From Anaeramoeba flamelloides (Eukaryota > Metamonada > Anaeramoebidae), in the NCBI GenBank assembly GCA_027625915.1, contig JANTQA010000072.1, positions 3,162,001-3,226,000 on the forward strand: a stretch of 64,000 bases of DNA, read 5' to 3'. The position numbers and the translations under genes are program-made. Positions within the stretch are counted from its first letter, which is position 1. Every line of letters begins with the position of its first letter. The notes under the pieces were generated by a model. It saw nothing but the letters and a program-made list of their open reading frames with translations. It searched no databases and was not told where the DNA came from. Of the stretch, positions 13,101-24,894 are shown piece after piece.

Positions 13101-16100
13101 AATAATCCATTATATTTCTAATCAAACCAACAAATACAATTTAAATCTACTTGATTATGGAAATAATAAGTGTGGTTTTGTAGATCACGTAAATAGTCAA
13201 TTTTTTCGACAATTTTTTAATAATTGATCAACCAAAGAAAAAACCCTACCAAAAGATAGTATTAAAAAAACTGTTATTGTGTTGAATACTTAATTTTGTC
13301 TTTATTTATTTATTTATTCTTTTTTTAATTGATCTTACTTTTCATTTTCAGGTTTCTATTAATGTCTCCTATTAAAAACTGTGTTTCACTTTTTTTCCAG
13401 AACGGTAATGAAAAAAAAACAAATTTACCAAAAAAACTTTGAAAATTAAAGACTATCTAAATTTTATGAAAAACGAAGAGTAATTTTAAGACCAACAGCA
13501 TTTTTGCTGACTTTAAAGAAAGTTGATTCGAGGGATCTGGTTAGTTTTAAAAATTTTGGTTTTTTTTTCGGAAATTTTTGAATTTTGCTAAACCATTTTT
13601 TACTAACCAAATTTGAAATTTAACTTGAAAAGGTTTGAAAATCCAAAATAACCTTGGGCTTTCATCTCACTTTATTTTAAAGTTTTATTGATTTTGTAAA
13701 GGTAAGTGTATAAATATACTTTCGTATCATCTAGGACGAAAGTTCGAGAGTTAAGAGGTAAACAAATAAGATTTTAAATTTACCTTGTTTTTTTCAAGAA
13801 TTCGATAAATTTTTTGGATCAATAAATTAGGTACAAATTATTTTTCATCAAAATCCTCAAAAATCCAAAAATTTTCATTATTAATTCCTTGTCTTTCCTT
13901 CAAGATACAGATAAAGCCAAAAAAATTCTAAAAAAATTTTTACTTCAGTTTCCATTTTAACAAATTTGACGTCTTTAACTTCTACTTTTAAAACAGTTCA
14001 TTGACCAAGAATGTTTTGAAGATCAACTAATTTTAGAAAGTTTCTTAACATTTAAACCAACAAAATGCTTTATTCAAAGCTAAGGTTTAATAATTTCCAA
14101 AATGAAAAATGAACTAAAATTTTCATACATATGTCTTTCACTACAATTTCGATATTTTTTATTTTTTCTAATTTCCAGTAATTGACACCAAAAATAATAT
14201 TCGCTCTTATATTATTATTCAAAATTGAATGGGAATTGTTGATCAATAAACTAATAAAGAAAAAAATTCAAAGAGAAAAAACTGAAACATTTTTTGCTTT
14301 TTTTGGAAACATAATTAAAAATCTATTAATTTGGAATTGAATAAAGAGTTACTTATTGAAAGGTGAATTTAAAAGGGTTAAAAAAGTTGAGGTACTCGGT
14401 TTTTGATCATAAGAGATTTATACAAAATAGATTTGTAATAAAAAACTTGAATACCTTGAAATACTACAATTGTTCGAAAAAATAAGAAGGTATTTTATTT
14501 TTTTGGTATAATTTTTTTGGAAAACAATCCTTTCAATTTCGAATTCTAAAGTATAAAACTGAATTCAGGGAAGAGTAAGACTGGAAACTCGTGTTTAATT
14601 GCTTTTTTTGAAGTGAAATTTTTTATTCAAAAATTAAATCCATAATAGACATCGGGGATTTGGTACTCATTTTCATTCATGAGATTTACTTTTTGAGATT
14701 ATTTATTACAAAATGGATTTCAAAAATTACAAATACACATCAGGAATAAAACTGTTTGTAGCTTGAATGTTTGGTAGTAATTATATTTTATCTTTTTTTA
14801 GTTGAAGAAAAGATCAAAAAAGAGCAATTTATTTTCTCAACACATAGAAAGAAGAGTTTAATTTCAATTTTGGTTTTAAAATTGTTTTGTTTTGGTGGAG
14901 TGTTTTCCACTCGGTACAAAAAAACAGGAGTTGTATTTTTTCAAGAAAAAAATTTTAAATGAAATTTCAATTTTTAAAAAGAATTAAAATGATTTTCGTT
15001 ATTTATTCGAATTTTGGCAGAAAAACCAGCAAATTCGAACCCTTATTGACAGATCTTGAAATCATTTTGATTTTAGTAACTACAAAATAAGAAAACGTTG
15101 AAAATTTTTTTATTTTTTTTCGATTTTAAGTAAAAGATTATGGGGGTTTGTCGAACTCAAATAGTGAATCGGGGGTTGGTTTTAACAATATTCTAATCAA
15201 ATTTAGCTATCTATATTCATTAAAACAAATTCTTTAAAAAAAACATTATCCCCGTATACTAAGACATATATTATAATTTATCAGTAAAATCAATAAAATT
15301 GTTTTTTGTCTTTCAACATTGTATTTGAGTCCTCAGGTAGTCTAAATTTCGGACAGTGCTTCAGAAATCATTTTTTACACTTGTGTACGAGAAAAATGTT
15401 TTCCAAAAAATTGTGATTAATTTATTGGCTAGTTGATGATTTGTAAATGAATTAATGAATGAATTAATGAATGGATTAATGAGTGAATTAATTAATAGAT
15501 TAGGTGATAGTTTGTTGATTTGTTGATGTACTAATTTGTTGTTTCTGTATATTTATAATCACACAAGTGTTTTTTCTCGAAAAAAATCAAGGATGGTTGG
15601 TTAACAAAAAAATTGGAAATGAAAAAAATTGGTAAAAAAAAAAAATAAAGAAATTAATACTTTTGGCGACCATTGTAGATCTGTTACAGAACGGAATTTT
15701 GACCATTTTTCATCATAAAATTTGATTTTATTTGAAAGAAGAGGTTTTATCATTCTAAATTAGGATTTTAAAAAAATTAAAAAAAAAGAAAAGAGAAAAT
15801 TCATTAACAAAACGAAAAGTTAATTATTTGGTTTGAGTTCTTTTAAATAAGAACTTGTTTGTGTTATTTTATTTAATTAAATCAAATTTCTTTTCTTTTA
15901 AATACAATCAACAGTTTTTTTTTGTGGATACTTTAAATTGTTTTGTACGCAAAGATTTTTTTTCAATTTTCTTGTTATTTCTTCTAAAAAAAAAAGGTGA
16001 GAAATAAAAAAACAATATTTCTGAGTGATCCACAAAATGAATTTATATCAAAAAAAAGAAGCAGAAATCGTAAAATTGTGTTTTCGATCTTTCTGTTTTA

Positions 16101-16893
16101 ATAAATTGCAATAACAAAAAATTTTTCTTTTTTTGGATTGAAAAAATATGTCTTTTTTTATTCTTTGTTTTGTTCTTTGTTGTGATGAAAAAAAAGAAAG
16201 AAATGAAAAACCTCTATTAAGAGAAAAATAATTCACTTACTCGTCTTCGTCATTTAGCGATCCAGTGTAGTCCTTTAATAAATCGAAAGGCTCGTTCAAA
16301 ACTCTTTCAACAATTCTTGAGCCATAATCAAAGAATTTTTGGAAACCAGCAGAATCTATGATTTCGTTTCTTTCTGTTGTTGAAAGTTCTGTCGTTTTCT
16401 TCAGTTCTTTAATTCTTGTTTCTTGTGTATTTACTTTGTTAGTATTATGGAAATTTGTTTGTGTTTGTGTTTGTGTTTGAATTTGAATATTTTCAGTCTT
16501 TTTTTCATTCATTGTTTGGTTCATTAATTGTTCTTGGAGATTCTTGGGTAACTCGCGTTTAGTCTGTGTTTCTCTGTTGTATTTTTCAATTACCCTTGGT
16601 TGGATATCAACAGACACAACAGACTTGTGCTCCGATAGATGTGGGGAATATGCGGAGATTGAGTGTTTGTTTACCTCTGTTGACTTGATCTTGCTTATTG
16701 GCTGATCGTATTTCTTGCCTTTGTTTTTTGTGTCTTTTATTAGCTCTTCGATCATTCGATCTTTAGATTCTCTTTCTTGTCGGTTTTTGTTGCCTCTTCT
16801 TCTGCCCTCATTTTCTTTTTTTTTTTTATCAAGTTTCATTCTCCGAAGTCGAATCTCTTCTAATCTTTTTTGTCTCTGTTCGCGACTTGTCAT
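7147..16893 (-). CDS. DYNC1I: cytoplasmic dynein intermediate chain, four exons
   Basis: Scaffold subunit of the dynein-1 motor; it binds the heavy chain through a WD40 propeller, and light chains and dynactin p150 through its N-terminus. Exons (minus): 16893-16241, 15754-15661, 11370-11109, 7910-7147. All junctions are GT-AG and keep phase, giving 590 residues, close to the usual size. Residues 1-50 form a charged helix as in other intermediate chains. RETQT at 107-111 matches the LC8 site of animal chains. FYDEKWSKFRSVTDLQW in exon 2 and EPEGVVLLW, GGTYSGKILVWD, HTHPIYGMSIVG and SSFDWKINLW in exons 3-4 are diagnostic. Start is the first ATG (MTSREQ); the frame upstream lacks an ATG. Introns are 486, 4290 and 3198 nt; the 4290-nt one contains repeats of families D and B. 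A run QTQTQTQT (139-146) near the LC8 site is unusual. Confidence 0.95.
11635..11696. repeat. GC-containing imperfect palindrome in dynein intron
   Basis: TTTCACGAT is matched by ATCGTGAAA about 50 bp away, and inside it TATGGGGGG pairs with CTCCCATA. Together they form a two-part hairpin that stands out in this AT-rich intron. Function unknown; it may be the remnant of a small inverted-repeat element. Confidence 0.5.
12060..13870 (+). repeat. dispersed repeat, family D, copy 1 (interrupted)
   Basis: Blocks 12060-12400 and 13590-13870 resemble, in the same order, 20590-20890 and 21230-21480. Shared landmarks include CAATTTGGAAATAATTTTGA and the GTATAAATRTACTT block. In this copy the 410-bp family B MITE sits between the two blocks, so B seems to have inserted into D. 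The whole lies inside the 4.3-kb intron of the dynein intermediate chain gene. Confidence 0.55.
12996..13407 (+). mobile_element. MITE family B, copy 2
   Basis: Ends GTGAAACACAGTTTTTAAT and ATTAAAAACTGTGTTTCAC as inverted repeats. The interior aligns with 61190-61603 in the same orientation and with 4728-5135 in reverse. Flanked on the left by a C9 tract (12954-12962). No coding capacity. Confidence 0.75.
15445..15515. repeat. TGAATTAA-type minisatellite
   Basis: Short tandem array of degenerate TGAATTAA / TGAATGGATTAA units in the dynein 4.3-kb intron. Simple repeat with no evident role. Confidence 0.65.
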
Positions 16894-17529
16894 TGATAAA
16901 CAGATCAATCTTTGTTATCAATCATAAGAAATTTGGTTTAATAAGAAAAAAAAAAAAGTAGAATTTGATGAAGAGATATTTATTAGGAAAAAGATACGAA
17001 AGTTAACTTGGTGGTTTCTTGAAATAAAAAGAGGAAAAAAAATATTTGTTGATTGTTTTGTGAATGAAAAAAGGTTTTTTTTTGTCGAATTTTACTCTTT
17101 TTGTAATTAAAAAAAATATTAACTGAAAAAGAAAATACAAAAAAATAAAATCTCTTTTTTGAATTTGAGATTATTGGAAAAGTTTTCGTTCTTATACTAT
17201 AGTTGAAATGGTGTATTCTTGAAGTAAATAGTATATCTTTTAGAAAAGACTGAGACTTATTATTTTGAAAATATCAAGATTTGAAATTTTATATATATCT
17301 TCTTATTGTGTTCATAAGTTTATATATTGGTTCGGATCAAAAAACTATTTCAATTGAAATTATTTATGTGTATGAATAATACAAATATAATTAAAAATCG
17401 AACAGTATAACAAATTACGGTTTAAGTTTGAAGTAAAAATCAATTCTAGAGATTACCAGTAAATTAAAACAAATAATGTATTTTTAAGAAAATTCAACAA
17501 AAGTTTTTTTTTGAAAATATTTCTTTCTT
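16894..17529. other. upstream region of the dynein gene
   Basis: AT-rich, with long A and T runs. It should contain the promoter of the dynein intermediate chain gene, but no specific element can be named. Confidence 0.4.
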
Positions 17530-18385
17530 TATACTTTCAACAAAAAACCATATATTTTCAAAAAACACTAGAAATTCAATTTTTTGAACAATTTTCATTA
17601 TTAATAAAAATTCAAAAATTGATCTCTATTTTACAGATTTATATCTATAAATTATCAAGTGACCATTTAATATTCCAGTTAGAATGACCTAAATATTCTA
17701 AATCTTACCATTTTATCCCCATGGTAAATGTAGAAAGTAAAAAAAAACAAAAATTCAAAATTAATTGAGAAAAGAACTGAAAAAAAAATCAAATTTAACC
17801 TTGATATTGAATTTTATTTTTTTAGATAAAATCAAAATTTCCTTTTGAAAATAAATAATATTTTGATAATTATTTTGTTTTTAGATTTATTAAAAAAGTG
17901 TTTTCTTTTCTTGAGAAATTTCTCTTTTGATAAATTTTTCAAAGTTTTACATTTGAATTACATAGATTGGAGGAAATAATTGATTACTAAAATAGTTTTT
18001 TTTTTTTGATTTATTAAAATTCAAAAATAATACAAAAATCTAACTAAAATTAAAATCTATTCAAATATTTTCAATTGAAAAAAATTATTCTGATTCTAAA
18101 ATTCAATATCACGGTTAAATTTTATTTTCCTTTATTATACAATTAATTTTGAAATTTTGTTTTTTTTTACTTTCTACATTTATCACAGCGATAAAATTGA
18201 ATGATTTCGAATATTTAGGTCATTTTAACTGGAATATTAATTAGTCACTCGATAATTTATAGATTTAAATCTGTAAAACTGAGATCAATTTTTGATTTTT
18301 TATTAATAATGAAAATTGATCAAAAAAATGAATTTCTAGTAATTTTTGAATATTTATGTTATTAGAATTGAAAGTATAACAAAGA
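17530..18385. mobile_element. 0.85-kb fold-back element
   Basis: Two arms meet near 17960. The left arm block TCAAGTGACCATTTAATATTC (about 17659) and the ACATTTACC/GATAAATGT, CTAGAAATTCA and TTTTCATTATTAATAAA blocks all recur as reverse complements in the right arm (about 18050-18385). Arm identity looks clearly lower than in the element at 1583-2889, so it is older. No coding frame. Confidence 0.7.
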
Positions 18386-18524
18386 TTGTATACCATACAA
18401 TTTTCTTTTCTTTTTTCTTTTCTTTTTTGCTGACTATAATAAGTCGACATATGATATTTTATTCAATCCATGGCAGAATATTAAAATTTTCAATTATTCT
18501 TATCAATTTACATTAGAGTCCACA

Positions 18525-18642
18525 ATTGCGATAATCAATAAGATCATGATAATATTTACAAATTGCAATATTCGTTAAAATTAAGGTAATTGTTTACAAA
18601 TCGTGATAACTATCAAAATATCACGATAAAAAATAATCGCGA
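18525..18642. repeat. 19-bp repeat array with ATCGCGAT-like cores, array 1
   Basis: Cores ATTGCGAT 18525, ATCATGAT 18543, ATTGCAAT 18562, ATCGTGAT 18600, ATCACGAT 18620 and ATCGCGAA 18635 fall at steps of about 18-20 bp (one unit decayed, the last step shorter). The same period and core appear at 25764-25827 and 28333-28493. Confidence 0.6.
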
Positions 18643-20589
18643 AAAGACTAGTTGATATTGTCTTTTAGTGTTAATTTAATTACATTTTTAATTACAGAAT
18701 TTTTGTTTAATCTAAAAATAGATTCTGTTAAAAAAAGTTATTTTCAAAAAAAAAAAAACAAAAGAGATACTAGATTCAAGCAAGGATCAGTTCACTTATT
18801 TTCATTACATTTTATTGGTATTTGTTGACAGATTGATTGGAACTTTCCATCAACAATTGAAATAATAAAGGTAAATCAAAAATTAAATAGTCAATTTTTG
18901 TTTTATAAATTGCTTGAATAAAAATGCTTCTAGAACAACCAACTCCTACAGTTTTTGAAAAAATAAAATGTATTCTTTTATTTAAATATTTTCCTTATTT
19001 TCTGAAAGTGTATGGGTGAACTAACACTTTTCAAAACTTTCCACAGTAATCTAGCCACATACTCACCAATTATTAAGAATTTTGTACAATTGTGGATTTA
19101 TTTTCTTCTTATTCTCTTATCTTTATATATTCGTATTGTATTGTATAATAAACTCAAATAGAGCTTAGGGGGGGGGGGGGGTTGTTGATCAACAACCAAA
19201 TAAAACAGAAAATTACTTATTATTCTTTTTGGTTATTTAATCATTTACAAGATAAAAACAAAATTTAAAAAAAAAAAAACACAAAAATATTTTATATTCA
19301 AGTGTATTGTTGGAATGGTTAATTATGTTTTTTTTTCTTTTCATAACATTTATATAAGCTTTTATTTTTATAACAAATAAAAAAATAAAAAGAAAAAAAA
19401 AAAATTGCCACTATAAAAAATACCATTCCCTTGATAAAAGTTTTCAGCCTTTCCAAACTTTCGAACACTTGAAGGTAATTTACAATACCCACATACACTT
19501 TCAAACATTTTTACAGGAGGTGGTGTTTTTTAAAAGTGGTAAGGCTTGGTAAAAGTAAGAATATTTTTTCTCTTGTAAATGAAAATAATACTTTTCCTTT
19601 TTTCAATCTTGTATTTTATCAAGATTTTGTAGAATATTGTGATTTTATAATTTTTCGTGATACTGTTGGAATAATGGCGTTTTTTTTTTTTATTATTATC
19701 ATAAATATTTTGATAATCTCATAAAAATCGAAGCTCTCATTAAAATATCTATTCTATTCAATTGATTTTTACACTTTATTGATAAATTCAAAAAAAAAAA
19801 AAAAAAAAAAAAATAGAAAATAATTCATTTCAATTTCCTTTTTTAAAAGTTAATAATTAAGATTTTCAAAAACTGGAGTAATTTTAAAAAATTATGTTGA
19901 AAAATACTTAATCCAAATATAAATACTTCTATACCATTTAAAAACTAAAATCATTATGCTATCGGCTGAATAGGTAGACACGCCGAAAGATCTAAGGAGT
20001 ATAATAAAAAAATATACCTATTTTGTAAAAACAAAGTTTATGTTGTAGCCGACTTCATATAGGAGTTTAAAAAATATGAGAAAACTTGAATAAACTGGGA
20101 AAAACCACTAATAAAAATTTGAAAAATTTGAACTTCAATGCAAATATCAAATGGGATATATTAGGATTATTGAGGATAAATGGACAGAAAAAAAATTTAT
20201 GATGTTATCATAGAGCACTATTTATCCAATATGGCTCAACATACCATATAGAAAAAGGAAGTTCAAAACTATATAACCAATAATCACAGACATATATAAT
20301 CATTTGGATTAAAAGACTTTTCAGTTTCCAACACCAATTATTTTAAAACAGTTTTTTTTTTCTTCTTTCTTCTTATTTTCACATTTATTCTCTTTTTTTA
20401 CCGGGTTTTTATTTTCCCCTAAATTTTAGAATTCTAAATTGTATTTCGAATACTAGGTATAACTTTATTCTATTCCAGGTGCTCTTTTCATTGGAGGTTT
20501 CAAATTTAATCACTTCAAATTTTACCCAATGTCAGAGTAAAATATTCATTCATTTACCTCACATATAACAAATATTTTCCAAAAATTTG
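18643..20589. other. spacer with poly-G tract
   Basis: AT-rich spacer. A G14 run (19168-19181) runs directly into a perfect palindrome GGTTGTTGATCAACAACC (19180-19197). A tRNA-like box near 19967-19990 was examined and not accepted. No gene is supported here. Confidence 0.5.
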
Positions 20590-21480
20590 TACATATTTAA
20601 AAAAGTTTAAATAAATAACAATACTCCAGTTTACATTCAATTTGGAAATAATTTTGAATTTTATAAAAAGTATTTTAATCATTTTTTGTCTCTTCCATTT
20701 TCTTTTTATTTCTTTTTTCACAGTTGCATAACCTTTCTTGTTTGATTAGTATATTTTATACAATGATTAAGAGAAAGTTAATTTTCAGTTTGTTAAATTG
20801 AAAAATCACATACAATATGTTGATGGTATCTTATCATTTGATCGATAAACAATTTTTGGCGAAATTTCAATAAATTTACCACTGAAGTTTTTATTCTCGT
20901 TTTATTATTATAGAAACACCTATTTTGATTTTTTTATTTTTTCAATTTCTGTTATCAGATAAAAATGGGCACTGATAATACATTAATATTGTGATACTTG
21001 AAACATCATTTAATATCAAGTTGTGAAAAACATGTACAATTGGTTTTTTTTTTGACAATTTTTGATTTTGGGTTTGTGCAAATTTTTGGAATTAGGTTCA
21101 CCATCTTAATATGAGATGGTGGTGAATATTACTTTTTGACTAAAAACACTTTTGTTGACTAAAAAATTGTTAAGTCAAGAAATCTTGTTCAACATTTGTT
21201 TATTTTGAAACTTTTGAAAAAATATAAAATAATTTTCAACAACCAAATTTGAGATTTACTTTGAAAAGTTCATAAAATTAAAAATCTTCTTACTACTCTT
21301 TCCTTCCACTTCATATTGAAATATTCTAGAGTTAAGTGCAATGGTATAAATGTACTTGAGTATCAAGTGGAAAGTAAGTAAGAGGTAAAAAATTACTTTT
21401 TAGATTTCCCTTGTTTTTTTTTGTGAATTTCCGACAAGTTTTTCATATCAACAAAAAATTTTCTCCTTAAAACCTGAAAT
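20590..21480 (+). repeat. dispersed repeat, family D, copy 2
   Basis: Uninterrupted relative of the D copy in the dynein intron; a third, reverse fragment lies at 26210-26440. No coding frame seen, class unknown. Confidence 0.5.
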
Positions 21481-22066
21481 AAACCTAAAAATTGTAATAT
21501 TTTGACTTTCTCTCTACATGAATTCTTTTAAAGTATTGTTCTTTTTACGGCATTGAATTTCAGTTCTTACAGAATATAAAATTTGGATAGTACTTTTGGT
21601 TTGTTTTTGAATTTCATTAAATTTTTTTTGTTTTGATCATAAATTTTGGGATGATTTTCTTGATCAATTGAAAGAAAAAGATAATTGAAATGAAATTTGA
21701 ATAATAGTGATTTCAATTAAAATAAAGTATGGTGTTGTTTAACAAAAATATTAAATTTGAAAATGGTGTTTCAATTCCATCATCTAACAAAAAGTAAAAA
21801 AAAGAAAAAAAATTCCTAAAAAAAAAACTCTAAAAAGTTCCATCTAATTTTATTTGTGTTTGTTTTTTTGTTTCATTATAATGGGATCTTTTTAAAAACT
21901 CCAAAAGCAAAGTTCTGAAAAAGAAATAAAATAAAAAAATTATCAAAATTCAAGAAAGCAAAAGTAATGGGCAGCGAACAAAAAAAAGAAAGAAAAAAAA
22001 TTAATCAGATTTGAATACCTCAGTCAACTATCGACCACCAACTACAACATCAAGAAAACTTGGTTC
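21481..22066. other. 3' flank of RPL13
   Basis: AT-rich sequence with A-rich runs downstream of the ribosomal protein gene. Nothing else recognised. Confidence 0.4.
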
Positions 22067-22780
22067 TTATTTCTTCTTTCCTTGTCTAATTTTAATGAGT
22101 CTTTCTTTGGTTTTTTGAATTTTGTCTCTTCTTTCTTTAGCAAGATCTCTTTCACGTAATTCTTGTGGGATCACTCTGGTTTCGATAACTCTTTCTGGGT
22201 ATCTGACTTTCATATAGGTTTTAACTTGTTTGGCTTGTTTTTGTAATTCTCTTTTTGAGTCTTGTTTGTTTGGGTTTTCTTTTTTTTGTGTTGAAATTTT
22301 ACGGAAAAAAAAAAAAAAAAAAAAAAATTTTAAAATGGCTTTTTGAAATTAAAAAAAGAAAGGGGAAGGTATTGTTAAGGAGTTATTACTTCTTCTTCTT
22401 GGAAATAAGATTAATTTTTCTTTATATTCCCTGAGTCTTTCAACATTTTCTTTTAAAGTTTGTGCGGATCTGTTTTTTCTTCTTTTGTCAACAGCAATAC
22501 CAATACCCATTGCTTGGTGCCTTGAAATACCTGCCATTTTCAATTCTCTGTGAGTGAAACCTCTTCCAGATTTGATTCTCATGTTGTATCTTTGAGTTTG
22601 GCAGTGAACAATTGGCCTGAGGGAGCCAGACGCGGGTCTTGGTGCAACTTTGATGGCCTTTTTGATTCTGTTTTGTTTTCTTCTGGTCTTTCGTGCTGGT
22701 TGATCAAACCATGTTTTTACTCTTGTTTTCCAGTCTTTATGGAAATGCACGTTTGGTAAGGTTAATTTATAATTTGGCAT
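22067..22780 (-). CDS. RPL13: 60S ribosomal protein eL13, two exons
   Basis: Structural protein of the large ribosomal subunit. Exon 1 is 22780-22390 and exon 2 is 22278-22067, separated by a 111-nt GT-AG intron with a long pyrimidine tract; the phase is kept and the product has 200 residues, as expected for the family. Diagnostic motifs are [43 protein letters not shown] and LILFPRR; the C-terminal exon is Lys/Arg-rich and ends in GKKK. The frame runs upstream without an ATG, so the methionine of MPNYKLTL at 22780 is taken as the start. Codon use here is less extreme than in its surroundings, as expected of a highly expressed gene. The exon 2 acceptor (CACAAAAAAAAG) is inferred from phase and family alignment. 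Confidence 0.95.
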
Positions 22781-23564
22781 TAAAGATTTCGCAACCACAA
22801 AAAAAAATGATTTTCGTTTGTTTGTGAAATCCGAAAAAATTGAACAACTTTTAAAAAGCCTTTTTAGACTTTCAATTAACAGTTATTGAAGAACAACTTA
22901 CAATCCTTTCAAACAACTTCAACACATTAAAGCAGGTAAAAATTAGGTTCCAAGTCAGATTGTGTATACTGTAATATCAAAAGTATGGGAGTAATTTTTC
23001 ACTATGAAACAATTAATAAGACCAATTCAAACATTATGGTATTTTCAGAATGGTTTGTTATTTGTGTGGTTTACTTGTTGTTTGTGGATTTTGAACATTC
23101 AATTATTCTTATATTTTAGGGGGTTGGTGCTCAAAAAAATGACATTCCAGGAAATTTGTCCTAAATCAAACAAATTTTTATGTGTATTTTGAAATTACAG
23201 AGAAATAAAAGCATGATTGAATGAATGTCAATATCATGTTAAATGCAATTTTGAAAAATGAGTTCTTGTTTTGCAAAGTTTTTACCTTTTGTTCCATAGA
23301 AAAAAACCCAAATTTTCTCTTTGCATGTGTAAAAATTGATTTCTTAATTTATAATTGTTTTTTTAATAAATTCGTAAATATCCCACTAAGGTGTTTATGG
23401 GATATGCCCATATAAGAAAGGAAACTTTGTAAAAAAATTTGATTTTTTTTTTTTTAAGAAAACAGATTGAATTAATAGTTTGAAGTACGAGATAGAATTT
23501 TTAAACAAGAAAATATTTTTTATAAACCATAAAAACAAACAAATTTAAATATTTTTTTCTTTCA
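22781..23564. other. upstream region of RPL13
   Basis: Likely holds the eL13 promoter. A 62-codon open frame at 23004-23192 is Trp/Leu/Phe-rich and resembles nothing I know; I treat it as chance. Confidence 0.4.
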
Positions 23565-23714
23565 CAGTTAGTTTCACTTTTAAGGAACATTTTGGGTGAT
23601 TTTTTTTCCACAATTTATTTTACTATTATTTAAAATTGTTGTACCTTAATTTGAAATTTTTTTTTGTGACTTAAATTTCGTTCTAAGTTTATGTCTTAAA
23701 AGTGGAATTGGTTG
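23565..23714. mobile_element. TA-type MITE 'CAGTCAG' family, shortened copy
   Basis: Starts CAGTTAGTTTCACTTTTAAG and ends with the complement AAAGTGGAATTGGTTG, followed by TA. Compared with the 197-bp copies (25951-26147, 58752-58948) much of the left arm is missing, so about 150 bp remain. Confidence 0.7.
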
Positions 23715-24229
23715 TATGTAATCGTATTTTTTGTTATTGGAAACCTAGTATTTTTTCCAAGTTGTAAATCTCATTTGGTTATATCTAATAAGAATCATAA
23801 TTTATTATTATTATTAAAGGAGGGAGATTCAACAAAATTATACCCTATTTGTCTAAAAATGTTAAATCTATTTAGATTTTAAAAGTATAATTGGTTTTCG
23901 ACGAAATTACAAATTTTGGTAAAAAATTTTAAAAATCAAGCAATTAATTTATATACACCACGATCATGAAAAAATTTATTCAAAAAAAAAAATTAAAGAA
24001 TTGCTAATTTGACACATTTAGATAACTTTAATTATAATAAAAACTATTTAGTTATAAAATCATCATTGATTAAAAAATTATTTTAAAAGATATTTTATAA
24101 TACAAGTTTAAAAATCCAATTTTCCAGTATCTATTAAAATTTTTTTCAAATTTATTATTAAATAATTTGAACTTTTTATTTTTTTTCATCGTCAAGCGGT
24201 GATAATAATATTTTTCCAAAACATTTTAA

Positions 24230-24700
24230 ATTTAATAAAAATCTTTCAAATGGAACCTTTATTTTGACTCTTATGGAATTATTTGTTGATTTAAATTCAA
24301 AAAAATATTTTATTTTTTTTGATTTTTCCTATAGGTTTTTTTTACTTTTTGGAATAAACCGAAAATTTCAAAAATTTTTGATTTATTTCAAAAAAGTAAA
24401 AAAACCTCCGTTATCTTTTCCAGAATTTAAAAGAATTGAGTAAAATGTATGATTTTTCTCCATTCTTTTGAATTCTGGAAAAGCTAGTCACTTTACGGTC
24501 AATTTTCCTTAGGTTTTCCCGAGTTTTCTGTTTATTTGTGAAATCAATAGATTTTAGGTATAAAACAGAAACACTCAAGAAAGGTAGTTAGATTTACCAG
24601 AATTTAAACGAATTGAGTAAAATCAAAGTTTTTTCTCTATTCTACAGAATTATTAAAAACCTAGGCATTTGAGTCACTTTACGACACTTGATGGACATTT
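24230..24700 (+). repeat. family E hairpin array (LINE-tail type)
   Basis: Successive inverted repeats: GGTTTTTTTTACTTTTTGGAA with its complement near 24330-24400, then CCAGAATTTAAAAGAATTGAG with CATTCTTTTGAATTCTGG, then a more decayed pair. The same modules occur at 36165-36400 (reverse), 55690-56110, 57955-58210 and 63470-63560. In the 57-kb copy they follow a LINE coding end, so this is probably a 5'-truncated LINE tail. Confidence 0.6.
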
Positions 24701-24894
24701 TTTCATTTATTTTTCAATAAAGAATCAAGTAAACTCAAGATTTTTGCTCGATTCTTTTGAAATTGGGAAAAAATGTGATAAAGAAAAATATTATGTTGAA
24801 TTTTTCTTCTCTACTGGGGTTTTATTAGATAGGTGCAGGATTTTCAAAACTAAAAGTTATTATCTAGTTATCAAAGTAAACTATTTTTCAGTCA

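Noticed and set aside
18842-19020. Possible mini-exon IDWNFPSTIEIIK with AG/GT borders, followed by a 31-codon frame MLLEQPTPTVFEK
   Set aside because: Too short, no homology, no continuation in phase; kept as spacer.
19967-20060. tRNA-like stretch (GGCTGAATAGG, GTAGACACG, later TAGCCGA)
   Set aside because: An A-box-like word and a possible 7-bp acceptor pairing exist, but there is no B box (GGTTCGANTCC), no anticodon stem and too much AT filler.
23004-23415. Two hydrophobic open frames upstream of RPL13
   Set aside because: Phe/Leu/Asn/Lys-rich composition expected by chance in AT-rich spacer; no domain and no splice partner.
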